8,693 nucleotides of DNA from Candidatus Gastranaerophilales bacterium (GCA_021201175.1 JAJQFK010000185.1:1-8693), one strand, 5' to 3'. Positions 1 through 7,122 are shown, counted from the stretch's first letter. Numbers and translations are program-made. Notes: a model not told the origin generated them from the sequence alone.

Positions 1-760
1 CCCTTATATTCAGGAGTGGATTGAATATCATAAATTAATCGGCTTTAGTAAATTTTATATTTACGATAATGATTCAGATGATAATTTAGAAGAAACTCTT
101 AAAAAATACATTAATGACGAAACTGTTGTATATTGTAAATTTTCCGGAAAATGCATGCAATTAGCTGCTTATCAGCATGCAATAGAGAATTATAAAAATG
201 AAAATCGTTATATGGCAATAATAGATTTAGATGAGTTTATTGTTTCACCTGATGAAGAAAATTTATTAAATATTTTAAAAAATATGGAAGAAAAGAAAAA
301 AGATTTTGGCGGACTGGCTATTAATTGGTGCATGTACGGTTCTTCAGGACATAAGCAAAAACCTCGGGGAGGGGTATTAGAGAATTATTTGTACAGAGCG
401 TGTGATGATTTTGTGATAAATCACTACGTCAAAACAATTTGTAATCCAAGAAAAGTTTATAATTACGAATCTCCGCATAGTCCTATTTATTATAGAAATT
501 TTTATGATTATGATATTGACGGGCAAAAAAGGAAAAAACATTCCCTTAAAATAACTGGTTTAAATAAATTAAGGATTATTCACTATTTTACTAAATCTTA
601 TGAAGAATTTTTGGCAAAAAGAAACAGAGGTATGGCCGATAAACTTAATATTCGTTCATTAGAAATATTTGAATCACATGACAGAAATGATATCAAAGAT
701 GATTTAATGTTAAAATATACCGACAGAATAAAAAAAATAAATGAAGATTTTGATAGGTAA
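1..760 (+). CDS. Glycosyltransferase, GT92/DUF23-like (5' end outside window)
   Basis: The reading frame is open from the window edge (first full codon at base 2) to TAA at 758-760, so 252 residues are visible and the N-terminus is missing. The visible part opens with PYIQEWIEYHKLIGFSKFYI, then YDNDSDDN (residues 21-28) and, after an Ala/His-rich helix, MAIIDLDEFI with Asp75-Leu-Asp77-Glu. This order (EW-x-EYH, DND, then a DxDEF metal- and nucleotide-sugar-binding motif) is that of GT-A glycosyltransferases of the GT92/DUF23 group, which transfer a sugar from a nucleotide-sugar to a surface glycan or lipid. The acceptor cannot be told. The C-terminal part (NWCMYGSSGHKQKPRG, then HYFTKSYEEFLAKRNRG) also fits this group. 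The first internal ATG (155) lies after conserved sequence and is not the start. No membrane segment is visible. A plain family 2 transferase is the alternative. Confidence 0.78.
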   Translation, partial: PYIQEWIEYHKLIGFSKFYIYDNDSDDNLEETLKKYINDETVVYCKFSGKCMQLAAYQHAIENYKNENRYMAIIDLDEFIVSPDEENLLNILKNMEEKKKDFGGLAINWCMYGSSGHKQKPRGGVLENYLYRACDDFVINHYVKTICNPRKVYNYESPHSPIYYRNFYDYDIDGQKRKKHSLKITGLNKLRIIHYFTKSYEEFLAKRNRGMADKLNIRSLEIFESHDRNDIKDDLMLKYTDRIKKINEDFDR

Positions 761-863
761 AGTTTTTAGATAATTAAATTACAATGTGTCGAATTGTGTT
801 AATTGTTTAGAAATGTTACATAATTGTACTAATTATTAAAGTTTTGTTGATTAAATTCCGATA

Positions 864-875
864 TACATTAATGTA
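864..875. repeat. 12-base perfect palindrome upstream of the 901 gene
   Basis: TACATTAATGTA reads the same on both strands and ends 25 bases before the ATG at 901. It could be a small operator or lie in the untranslated leader. AT-rich sequence makes chance palindromes of this size fairly likely, so the role is uncertain. I found no convincing -35/-10 pair in 761-900; the best is TTGTGT (794) with CATAAT (819), whose 19-base spacing is poor. Confidence 0.3.
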
Positions 876-900
876 CAACTGTAATATTTGGAGAAACAAA

Positions 901-1641
901 ATGGGATTATCATCTTCGCAAGGCAGGTTATTACTTCTAACAGCACGTCTGAGTGATTTAGAATATAGCGAAATTATGGTTTCACAGCGACAGAATGTTT
1001 TGGCAATGAATCAAGAAGAAGTGGCATCTGATTATAGTGAGGCAATGAATAATTATAAACTTACTATTAAAGTTACTGATTCTGATACTCAAGAAACATC
1101 AAAGCAAGATGTGTCATATTCAAATTTGACATCTTCCGGTTATCTTGTAATTAATTCAAATAATGAAATCTATCTTACAAAGGACGAAGACGGAAATTGG
1201 ATTATTCCTACAGATGTTGATGGAAATGAATTGCTTTCAATTGATGCAGATACAGGAAAAGCCATTATAAATGATGAAGAATATAATGTTAGAGATGGTT
1301 CATCTTATTTAGATAATTCCAGCTTACTTCAAGATGCAATAATAAATGGACGTTTATTTTTACTTGATACAAACCAAACAAGCAGTTCTAATACATATTC
1401 AATTAGTGATTTATCCTCTAATACAAGTATAGAATATGTTTTAGATACTTCCGACGATGAGGCTGCTGAAAGTGAATATGAATATGAAACAGCCAGATTA
1501 AGCAGACAAGAAAACCAGCTTGATTTAGAATTACAGCAGTTAGAAACGCAGCATGAAGCAGTTATGAATGAATATGATTCTGTAAAAGAACTCATAAGCA
1601 ACAACATAGAAAGAACATTTAAGCTGTTTACCAGCGGCTAA
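901..1641 (+). CDS. Conserved-type protein of unknown function, helical ends, Asp-rich centre
   Basis: This is a 246-residue protein that I cannot assign a function. The ATG at 901 is chosen because GGAG (890-893) sits seven bases upstream; the frame runs open up to a TTG at 844, but that extension has no matching ribosome site and precedes the MGLSSSQ start that I associate with proteins of gut Vampirovibrionia. Residues 5-55 look like one long helix (SQGRLLLLTARLSDLEYSEI...). Residues 60-180 are polar, rich in Ser, Asn and Asp. They contain three acidic D-x-D units at 95-97, 105-107 and 115-117, exactly ten residues apart, two followed by Gly-Asn. Residues 183-240 form a second long helix beginning TSDDEAAESEYEYE and ending SNNIERTFKLF, with coiled-coil spacing. 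There is no cysteine, signal peptide or membrane segment. Terminal helices around a variable centre recall axial or secreted filament proteins, but that is only an analogy. Its stop lies five bases from the stop of the opposing pilin gene. Confidence 0.82.
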   Translation: MGLSSSQGRLLLLTARLSDLEYSEIMVSQRQNVLAMNQEEVASDYSEAMNNYKLTIKVTDSDTQETSKQDVSYSNLTSSGYLVINSNNEIYLTKDEDGNWIIPTDVDGNELLSIDADTGKAIINDEEYNVRDGSSYLDNSSLLQDAIINGRLFLLDTNQTSSSNTYSISDLSSNTSIEYVLDTSDDEAAESEYEYETARLSRQENQLDLELQQLETQHEAVMNEYDSVKELISNNIERTFKLFTSG

Positions 1642-1646
1642 TAAAA

Positions 1647-2315
1647 TTATTTAATCAGATATTTTTGAATACACGAATATCCTTTGCCGGAACTTGAACA
1701 ATCCTTATCTATTTCGCTTGAGGTTCTGTTGGCATAAGCAGGAACAAACCCGTTTTTTGTCCAGACTGCCGCAAATATATCTTTACCGAGTGTATTTGGT
1801 TTTTTTGAACCATTTATATCAAAAAAGACTATTAATCCTGCATTTGAATCTATATCTACTCCAAAATATGATGCGATAGAAGCTTCACTATAAGAATCTA
1901 TAATAATGAAAGTTCCGTCATTTAATATAGCGGTAATAATATTGGTGCCAATTCCTATTCCTTTTCTGTTACAGTAGACAGTTGAACCATTTAAATTATA
2001 GCTGTCACCCTCATTCCAACAACCGGCTTCATTGTAGCATATTTTTGTTGTTATTAAATAGTTTTTTAAATAAGTATTAAACCAGTTGCTTATAATTTCA
2101 TCATTATTATTTTTAATATCAAAAATCGTGTCACCGCCGTCAGCCTTAACCCTTGTCATTGCATTTGCAAACATTGCATAAGTTTTCTTAACCTTTGAAA
2201 TTCTTTCTTTTTCCGTATATTCTGCATGAATCGGCGGTATAGTAATAGCAGCTATTATTCCAATTATAACAAGAGTAATAAGAATTTCGGAAAGTGTGAA
2301 ACCGGATTTTTTCAT
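1647..2315 (-). CDS. Type IV pilin-like / pseudopilin protein
   Basis: This 222-residue protein starts MKKSGFTLSEILITLVIIGI. Gly5-Phe6 is the prepilin peptidase cleavage site, Glu10 is the conserved fifth residue of the mature protein, and residues 6-28 form the hydrophobic N-terminal helix that anchors in the membrane and packs in the fibre. The short leader fits class III/type IVa signals. A C-terminal stretch DINGSKKPNTLGKDIF (166-181) is the D-x-NG-x-K-x-PN-x-x-G-x-D motif common in such minor or pseudopilins, where it can bind calcium. Five cysteines (93, 99, 115, 206, 215) suggest disulfides in the exported part. The ATG at 2315 is preferred over the upstream start at 2375: it gives the proper leader, has GGTGA four bases upstream, and lies about 25 bases after a strong promoter, whereas 2375 falls inside the -35 box. 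Whether it is a pilus subunit or a secretion pseudopilin cannot be told. It is a single gene, convergent with the 901-1641 gene and divergent from a regulator. Confidence 0.88.
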   Translation of the reverse strand: MKKSGFTLSEILITLVIIGIIAAITIPPIHAEYTEKERISKVKKTYAMFANAMTRVKADGGDTIFDIKNNNDEIISNWFNTYLKNYLITTKICYNEAGCWNEGDSYNLNGSTVYCNRKGIGIGTNIITAILNDGTFIIIDSYSEASIASYFGVDIDSNAGLIVFFDINGSKKPNTLGKDIFAAVWTKNGFVPAYANRTSSEIDKDCSSSGKGYSCIQKYLIK

Positions 2316-2329
2316 AAATTCACCATAAT

Positions 2330-2359
2330 AATATATTAGTATAAAAAGTATAATATATT
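2330..2359. promoter_or_regulatory. 30-base inverted repeat over the pilin promoter (candidate operator)
   Basis: AATATATTA (2330-2338) is the exact reverse complement of TAATATATT (2351-2359), separated by 12 bases. It covers the -10 box and start site of the pilin promoter and lies 40 bases before the divergent XRE regulator gene. Placement fits repression by steric block, and the neighbouring regulator is the natural candidate. The arms consist only of A and T, so chance is a real alternative. Confidence 0.4.
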
Positions 2360-2375
2360 GTAATTTACTTGTCAA
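2347..2375 (-). promoter_or_regulatory. Sigma-70 promoter for the pilin-like gene
   Basis: On the minus strand TTGACA (2375-2370, perfect -35) is followed after exactly 17 bases by TATACT (2352-2347, five of six -10 matches). Transcription would begin near 2340, giving a leader of about 25 bases before the ATG at 2315. A second TATACT lies nine bases further down (2343-2338). An inverted repeat (2330-2359) overlaps the -10 box and start site. Confidence 0.8.
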
Positions 2376-2398
2376 TTTAATATTGTTAGCATAACATT

Positions 2399-2623
2399 AT
2401 GATAGATGATGTTTTTCTTAAAGAATTTGGTTTGAGATTAAAAATGTTCAGAATAAAATCCGGTCTAACGCAAGCAGAACTCGGAGAATTAACAGATATT
2501 TCCGAACATAGAATCAGCGATATAGAAAACGGTAAATGTAATTTGACTCTTAAAACTGTAAATAGGATTTCAAATGCAATAAATGTTCAGGTTCACAAGT
2601 TATTTATTTTTGATAATTCATAA
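2399..2623 (+). CDS. XRE-family helix-turn-helix regulator
   Basis: This 74-residue protein is essentially a single Cro/C1-type DNA-binding domain. Residues 8-66 give the five-helix pattern: FGLRLKMFRIKSGLTQAELG (helices 1 and 2), then TDISEHRISDIENGKCNLTLKTV (recognition helix and helix 4) and a closing helix INVQVHKLF. The SGLTQAELGELTDIS and ISDIENG segments are typical. There is no sensing domain, so it would act as a small dimeric repressor or activator, perhaps controlling itself and the divergent pilin gene 83 bases away. The start at 2399 is needed to keep helix 1 but has no recognisable Shine-Dalgarno site. TATAAT (2349-2354) on this strand could be its -10 box, but no fitting -35 is seen. 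Phage-derived or toxin-antitoxin regulators look similar, but no partner gene is present. Confidence 0.85.
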   Translation: MIDDVFLKEFGLRLKMFRIKSGLTQAELGELTDISEHRISDIENGKCNLTLKTVNRISNAINVQVHKLFIFDNS

Positions 2624-2652
2624 AACTTATGCTACAAAATTATACCGTTTAT

Positions 2653-2690
2653 ATACGTTTTTTATTTTGTCCTCTCAACGTATTTTTATT
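2653..2690 (+). terminator. Weak hairpin with T-run between convergent genes
   Basis: ATACGTT (2653-2659) pairs exactly with AACGTAT (2677-2683) across a 17-base loop, followed by a T-rich run (2683-2690). It sits just after the XRE gene and touches the queH stop. The stem is short and low in GC with a long loop, so termination would be weak. No other terminator-like structure is visible between these convergent genes. Confidence 0.3.
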
Positions 2691-3222
2691 GGAACAGACT
2701 AAACTCGCAGCCGCAATAGGACTGTCTGTAAAAATTCTCCGATTTCGCTATTTTCATTGTTTTTAGGAAACCGTCTTGTTTTTTAAAATCAATATCAAGA
2801 AAAGTCAATTCATATTTCTTTGCAAGCTCTTTTGCTATTTCAAATATTACACTCGATTGTTTATGGGGACTTACAGTAAGAGTTGTCGCAAAATATTTGT
2901 ATTCAAGAGTAAATGCTTTTAATGCTGTATATAAAAGACGATATTCAAAACATCTATAGCATCTTTTACCTCGTTCAGGTTCATTTTCAAGCCCTGCAAC
3001 AGCATTATACCAGTTTTCAGGGTCGTGTCTTTCTATTATTAATTCAACTTTTTTCTTTTCGGCGTATTTCTTTAATTCATCAAGCCGCTTATAAAATTCT
3101 TCAATAGGAAAAATATTTGGATTAAAGAAATACAGAACCGGCTCAAATCCATCTTCTCTTAGTTTCTCTATAGGATAACCGCTGCAAGTAGCACAGCAGG
3201 CATGTAACAGGACTTTATTCAA
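2686..3222 (-). CDS. queH: Epoxyqueuosine reductase QueH (DUF208)
   Basis: QueH reduces epoxyqueuosine in tRNA to queuosine, the last step of making this wobble-base modification (tRNAs for Tyr, His, Asn, Asp); it replaces the unrelated cobalamin enzyme QueG. The 178 residues carry the family's metal-binding cysteines: LLHACCATCSGY at the N-terminus (Cys9, Cys10, Cys13), GKRCYRCFEYRL (Cys88, Cys91) and YRQSYCGCEFS at the C-terminus (Cys170, Cys172). NPNIFPIEEFYKR (34-46) and DHD-like RHDPENWY (65-72) are also typical. The length is close to that usual for the family. It starts with TTG at 3222, supported by AAGGA eight bases upstream; no ATG or GTG fits. The start overlaps the end of the VKOR gene by eight bases, so the two are probably translationally coupled. 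It is the last gene of the korA-korB-VKOR-queH operon. No other queuosine gene is in the window. Confidence 0.93.
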   Translation of the reverse strand: MNKVLLHACCATCSGYPIEKLREDGFEPVLYFFNPNIFPIEEFYKRLDELKKYAEKKKVELIIERHDPENWYNAVAGLENEPERGKRCYRCFEYRLLYTALKAFTLEYKYFATTLTVSPHKQSSVIFEIAKELAKKYELTFLDIDFKKQDGFLKTMKIAKSENFYRQSYCGCEFSLFQ

Positions 3223-4402
3223 CTTGTTTTTCCTTACCGCCTTGATTTATTATAAGTTTTTTAAATTCAGGATAAGAAGTAATACCCACTTGTTTTCTCA
3301 TTCCTATATAAAAAGTCGGAGTTCCTGTTATATCTTTTGTTTCTGCATCTTTTAAATTTTCCTGAATTTCATTTTTTACTTCATCACTATCAGCATCTTC
3401 TTGAAGTTTAGAAATATTGAATCCGGATTTTTTTGCAGCGTTTAAAATATCACTTTCTGTTTCTATATTTGGTTCAAATAATATATCAGACATTTGCCAG
3501 TATAGATTTTGTTTACCGGCAGCAATTGCATAACGAGCTTTAAGACAGGAATTTTTGTGACCTTCATGCTTCATATACTTATTGCATGTAATATCTAAAG
3601 GAATATTATGCTGAATAACCTGAACATTTTCAAATTCATTTATAATGCGGTGCAGGTATAAATTCGCAACAAAACACCCCTGACAATTAAAATCCATATA
3701 TTCGTGAATCAATACAGAAGCGTCATTGGGTCCCATTTTGTTCTTATCGGTATAATAATCATAACTCATAAAGTTTTTTGCTTTCTTTATTTCAGCCGCT
3801 TGCGGTGCAAGAATATTTGTTAAAGATGTGTAAGTTAATATTCCTGCCACTATTAAGACCACAATTATAAAAGCAAATAAATATTTTTTTTCTTTTAATG
3901 CTGCAATAAAATCTCTAAAGCTGATTTTAATTTCAGATAATATTGAATTTCCTTTTGTTTTTGCCGCAATAGCAATGAACAAATCAATAAAATAGGTAAT
4001 AACACAGAAAACACATATTGACTTTATTGCGAAAACAGAAATTCCCGCAAGAATCATTGATAAAGTAAAAGATAACAAACCTATGCAAAATATATAAGAT
4101 TCCGGATTTTTAAATACTTTAAGAAAACCCAATAATTTTATATTTTGTAATTTGTCAACAAAAGTCATAGTTAAAAAGAACAAATATAATATAATACCCC
4201 ATAAAGCAAGCGGAACACCTAAAAATTGGGAATAGACAGTTTTTGCCACGTGGTCGCAATCAATAGTATCGTTAATCACACAAATACTTGGCTTTGCATT
4301 TACGGCGAAATTGGCATTGTAATATACAACACAAAGTTCAATCGCTAAAGCTAAACCGGCGACGGCGAGGAGTGTTAATATAGTTCTTTTTGTTTTATTC
4401 AT
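3215..4402 (-). CDS. VKOR-thioredoxin fusion, disulfide-forming membrane protein
   Basis: This is a vitamin K epoxide reductase homologue fused to a DsbA/thioredoxin domain: the membrane part reoxidises the thioredoxin part with quinone, and the latter makes disulfides in exported proteins. From the ATG at 4402 it has 395 residues. Five membrane segments are visible near 8-27, 60-82, 103-125, 127-148 and 175-195. Cys41 and Cys49 (SICVINDTIDCDHV) are the shuttle pair, VYSQFLGVPLALWG follows, and Cys130-Cys133 (SICVFCVITY) is the quinone-side CxxC. The extracytoplasmic thioredoxin domain (about 225-390) has Cys240-Gln-Gly-Cys243 and the cis-proline Thr361-Pro362. Cys273 and Cys286 form a possible extra disulfide. 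The same fusion is typical of Cyanobacteria. A GTG at 4411 is in frame, directly after the korB stop, but AGGTGA (4413-4408) is better placed for 4402. It lies nine bases after korB and overlaps queH. Confidence 0.93.
   Translation of the reverse strand: MNKTKRTILTLLAVAGLALAIELCVVYYNANFAVNAKPSICVINDTIDCDHVAKTVYSQFLGVPLALWGIILYLFFLTMTFVDKLQNIKLLGFLKVFKNPESYIFCIGLLSFTLSMILAGISVFAIKSICVFCVITYFIDLFIAIAAKTKGNSILSEIKISFRDFIAALKEKKYLFAFIIVVLIVAGILTYTSLTNILAPQAAEIKKAKNFMSYDYYTDKNKMGPNDASVLIHEYMDFNCQGCFVANLYLHRIINEFENVQVIQHNIPLDITCNKYMKHEGHKNSCLKARYAIAAGKQNLYWQMSDILFEPNIETESDILNAAKKSGFNISKLQEDADSDEVKNEIQENLKDAETKDITGTPTFYIGMRKQVGITSYPEFKKLIINQGGKEKQVE
3231..3235 (-). promoter_or_regulatory. Ribosome binding site fixing the TTG start of queH
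   Basis: AAGGA on the minus strand lies within the last codons of the VKOR-thioredoxin gene, eight bases before the TTG at 3222. It supports this rare start codon, which directly precedes the conserved LLHACC motif. Confidence 0.65.
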
Positions 4403-4407
4403 AATTT

Positions 4408-4413
4408 TCACCT
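4408..4413 (-). promoter_or_regulatory. Ribosome binding site deciding the VKOR start
   Basis: AGGTGA on the minus strand overlaps the korB stop codon and is five bases before the ATG at 4402. A start at the in-frame GTG (4411) would lie within this site, so the ATG is preferred. Confidence 0.6.
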
Positions 4414-5266
4414 ATTGAAATTGCTTAATAACATCTTTTATTGAATAATTTTCTCCGGCTATTTCTTTTGCTTTTGCAATAACAGCCTTATATCTTTCTT
4501 CATAAGCGGGGCGTTCTTCTTTATAGAACACACCGGTGTAGAGTCCTTCGGGGGCAAATGCATATTTCATTGCATTTACTCTATCGGAGGAATCATGATT
4601 ATCAGGAAGATTTCGTACTATTTCTTTTATTTTTTCAAAAGAAGAAACTTTATTGTACTGTACACAAGGTGATATAATATGGATAAAAGCAAAGCCTTTA
4701 TGTTTAAGTCCGCCGGTTATAAGAGTTTCAAGCTGTTTAACATCTCCTGAATAACCTCTTGCAACATAAGAGGCATTAAAAGAAAGCGCCATAAGAACGG
4801 GATTTATTCTGTCGGCAGTCCAGGCATAGGGATTACATTTTGTTATAGTCCCGATTCTTGAAGTAGGAGAACATTGTCCTTTTGTAAGCGCATAAATTTC
4901 GTTATCCATCATTATATAAGTAATATTAGGATTTTTTCTGCCCGCATGAATAAAATGGTTTCCGCCTATACTCAAACCGTCGCCGTCACCCCCGACAGCG
5001 ATAACATTAATATCGGGATTTGCCTGTTTTAAACCGATTGCTACCGGCAATGCACGTCCGTGTATTGAATGAAATCCGTATGTAGACATAAAAAACGGAA
5101 ATCTGCTTGAACAACCGATACCGGATACTATTGCCGTATCATGTGTTTGATAATTTAATGAAGCCATTGATTTTTTTAGCGCCATTAATACGGCATGGTT
5201 TCCGCACCCCGGACACCATGAGGGTTTTACTCTGCCTTTATAATCTGTTATTTCCATTTGTTTCAT
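4412..5266 (-). CDS. korB: 2-oxoacid:ferredoxin oxidoreductase, beta subunit
   Basis: The beta subunit binds thiamine diphosphate and the 4Fe-4S cluster of the enzyme that oxidatively decarboxylates a 2-oxoacid (likely 2-oxoglutarate) with CoA and ferredoxin; the reaction can also run in reverse. The 284 residues show WCPGCGNH (Cys18, Cys21), SGIGCSSR (Cys52) and ISPCVQYN (Cys201), the four cluster ligands expected in this family. VGGDGDGLSIGGNH (91-104) with MMDNEIYALTKGQCSPT (119-135) is the diphosphate/Mg binding region. Full length for the family. The ATG at 5266 has GAGGT four bases upstream. It follows korA by 11 bases, so one transcript is expected. Substrate is inferred from the two-subunit architecture; pyruvate or other 2-oxoacids cannot be excluded. 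Confidence 0.92.
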   Translation of the reverse strand: MKQMEITDYKGRVKPSWCPGCGNHAVLMALKKSMASLNYQTHDTAIVSGIGCSSRFPFFMSTYGFHSIHGRALPVAIGLKQANPDINVIAVGGDGDGLSIGGNHFIHAGRKNPNITYIMMDNEIYALTKGQCSPTSRIGTITKCNPYAWTADRINPVLMALSFNASYVARGYSGDVKQLETLITGGLKHKGFAFIHIISPCVQYNKVSSFEKIKEIVRNLPDNHDSSDRVNAMKYAFAPEGLYTGVFYKEERPAYEERYKAVIAKAKEIAGENYSIKDVIKQFQ

Positions 5267-5277
5267 AATTACCTCGC

Positions 5278-7068
5278 TTAAAAATGAGTATGTTTATTAG
5301 TAACAAGTTCGCATTTTTCTTGTTGAAGCTGCGATACTTTTGCGATTTCTTCGTATATTTCTTCGGGTGTGAAAGGAGTACCGTCATACTTTAAGAATTC
5401 AAGAACTTCGGTTCCTTTATTTATATGAGTACATCTTTCCACAATCGTAGATTTAAACTGAGCATTATAGTTTGCTTCTATTACAATGATAACCTCTTTA
5501 TTCTTTACAAAATCTTTAATCCAGTCTGTCGGCAGCGGATATAGAGTTCTCGGGTAAAGTGCCTGAACTTTTATTCCCGCTTCTTCCGCCTTATCAATAG
5601 CTTCAAAGACCGGTCCTGATGTTGACCCCCAGCTTATAATACCTATTGAAGCATTATCATCACCGTATGTTTTCGCTTTAGAGAACTGACCTGCGGCTGT
5701 TTCAAGCTTCCTGAATCTTTTTTCCGTCATTTGTCTGTGAACTTCCGGAGCCGGAGTAGGTGCATTACCTTCTGTGTGTTCCAATCCGGTTATTACATGT
5801 TCTCCGTATAAATCACCGGGGGAAGTTATAGGCGAGATTCCGGACGGAGTATCTTTGTATCTGTCATAAACATCGCCTTCTTTTAATTGAGGTTTTTGTC
5901 TGTTTACAATTTTTAGTTTTTCAATATCAATAAGGTCTACACATTCACGTCTTGGACCTAATGAAGCGTCTGAAAGTATTATAACCGGTACCTGATATTG
6001 TTCGGCAAAATTAAAAGCATTTACGGTCTGGTAAAAACAATCTGCAACATTCATCGGCGCAAGAACAATTTTAGGACAGTCGCCATGAGTGCCGTACATT
6101 GCCGCAAACAAGTCACTTTGTTCTGTTTTAGTCGGAACGCCGGTACTTGGGCCGCATCTTTGGACATCTGCAACTACAATGGGTATTTCTGCCATTGACG
6201 CCAATCCTAATGCTTCCTGCATTAATGAAAATCCCGGACCTGATGTCGCAGTCATTGCCTTAACACCCGCATAAGAAGCACCGAGAGCGTAGTTAATTGC
6301 GGCAATTTCATCCTCACATTGAACCATTTTTCCGCCAAATTTAGGAAGTTCTTTTGCTAACCACTCCATTATTTCCGTTGCCGGAGTAATCGGGTAACCT
6401 GAGAAAAACCTGCAGCCCGAAACGAGTGCAGCAAGACCTATTGCTTCATTTCCCGACATTATAAGCTTTGCGCCTGTTTGTTTCATTTCTGCATTATTAT
6501 AGTTATCTTTTCTTGCAAGCTTATTTTTTGTATAATCAACACCGGCATTTAAAGCTTTTTTATTAGAATTAATGACTTCCGGAGGTTTATTTTTATATCT
6601 CAATTCTATATCTTTTAAAATTTGTTCTTCAAGATGTAAATTTTTAATTAATCCTACAACAATACCTAAAGCAACCATATTCCTTGAACGTTCGGAGCCT
6701 AACTCTTTAGCAATTGCACCAAGCGGTATTCCGTAGGTAACAATATCTTCTCTGGTTTCTTTTAATACGGAAACCAAATTAGAATCATATATTAAAATCC
6801 CGTTTTTAGATATTTTTTTAATTCCTTCATAAATGGTATCTTCATCTAAACAAACAAGAATATCTGTATCACCGGTAGCAGTTAGTGCTTTATGTTCGCT
6901 AATTCTTAAAGTATAATAGCATTTTCCGTCGCCGCGAATTTCAGATGGAAACGCTCTATAGGTTGTTACATAATATCCTTTTCTAGCTGTTGCGTAAGAT
7001 AATATATCACCGGAACTTATTATCCCTTGTCCTGATGTTCCTGATATTTTTATTAGTAAATCTTTCAT
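5278..7068 (-). CDS. korA: 2-oxoacid:ferredoxin oxidoreductase, fused gamma-alpha subunit
   Basis: This 596-residue protein joins the gamma domain and the alpha subunit, as in two-subunit 2-oxoglutarate-type ferredoxin oxidoreductases, and pairs with the KorB encoded next to it. Residues 1-190 are the gamma domain, starting IKISGTSGQGIISSGDIL with the glycine-rich loop and YRAFPSEIRGDG. Residues 198-370 are alpha domain I with SGYPITPATEIMEW (223-236, the YPITP signature contacting CoA and substrate), QCEDEIAAINYALGAS (250-265) and TSGPGFSLMQEALGLA. Domain II, from about 470 on, contains IGIISWGSTSGPVFEAI and ALYPRTLYPLP. There are no ferredoxin-type CxxCxxC motifs, so electrons must go to a separate ferredoxin not encoded here. 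AGGAGG (7085-7080) lies 11 bases before the ATG, strong but slightly far. First gene of the four-gene operon, divergent from metK. Confidence 0.92.
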   Translation of the reverse strand: MKDLLIKISGTSGQGIISSGDILSYATARKGYYVTTYRAFPSEIRGDGKCYYTLRISEHKALTATGDTDILVCLDEDTIYEGIKKISKNGILIYDSNLVSVLKETREDIVTYGIPLGAIAKELGSERSRNMVALGIVVGLIKNLHLEEQILKDIELRYKNKPPEVINSNKKALNAGVDYTKNKLARKDNYNNAEMKQTGAKLIMSGNEAIGLAALVSGCRFFSGYPITPATEIMEWLAKELPKFGGKMVQCEDEIAAINYALGASYAGVKAMTATSGPGFSLMQEALGLASMAEIPIVVADVQRCGPSTGVPTKTEQSDLFAAMYGTHGDCPKIVLAPMNVADCFYQTVNAFNFAEQYQVPVIILSDASLGPRRECVDLIDIEKLKIVNRQKPQLKEGDVYDRYKDTPSGISPITSPGDLYGEHVITGLEHTEGNAPTPAPEVHRQMTEKRFRKLETAAGQFSKAKTYGDDNASIGIISWGSTSGPVFEAIDKAEEAGIKVQALYPRTLYPLPTDWIKDFVKNKEVIIVIEANYNAQFKSTIVERCTHINKGTEVLEFLKYDGTPFTPEEIYEEIAKVSQLQQEKCELVTNKHTHF

Positions 7069-7122
7069 GAATAAACTAACCTCCTATATATATTCTATAA
7101 CTAAAAATTTTAATTAAAATAA

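Noticed and set aside
1329..1607. Open frame of 92 codons on the minus strand
   Set aside because: It lies wholly inside the well-supported gene 901-1641 on the other strand and its translation is low-complexity Ser-rich text.
2399..2623. XRE gene as the antitoxin of a toxin-antitoxin pair
   Set aside because: No small partner gene lies next to it; the neighbours are a pilin-like gene and queH.
5998..6274. Two open frames on the plus strand inside korA
   Set aside because: They are antisense to conserved KorA motifs, with no ribosome site or recognisable product.
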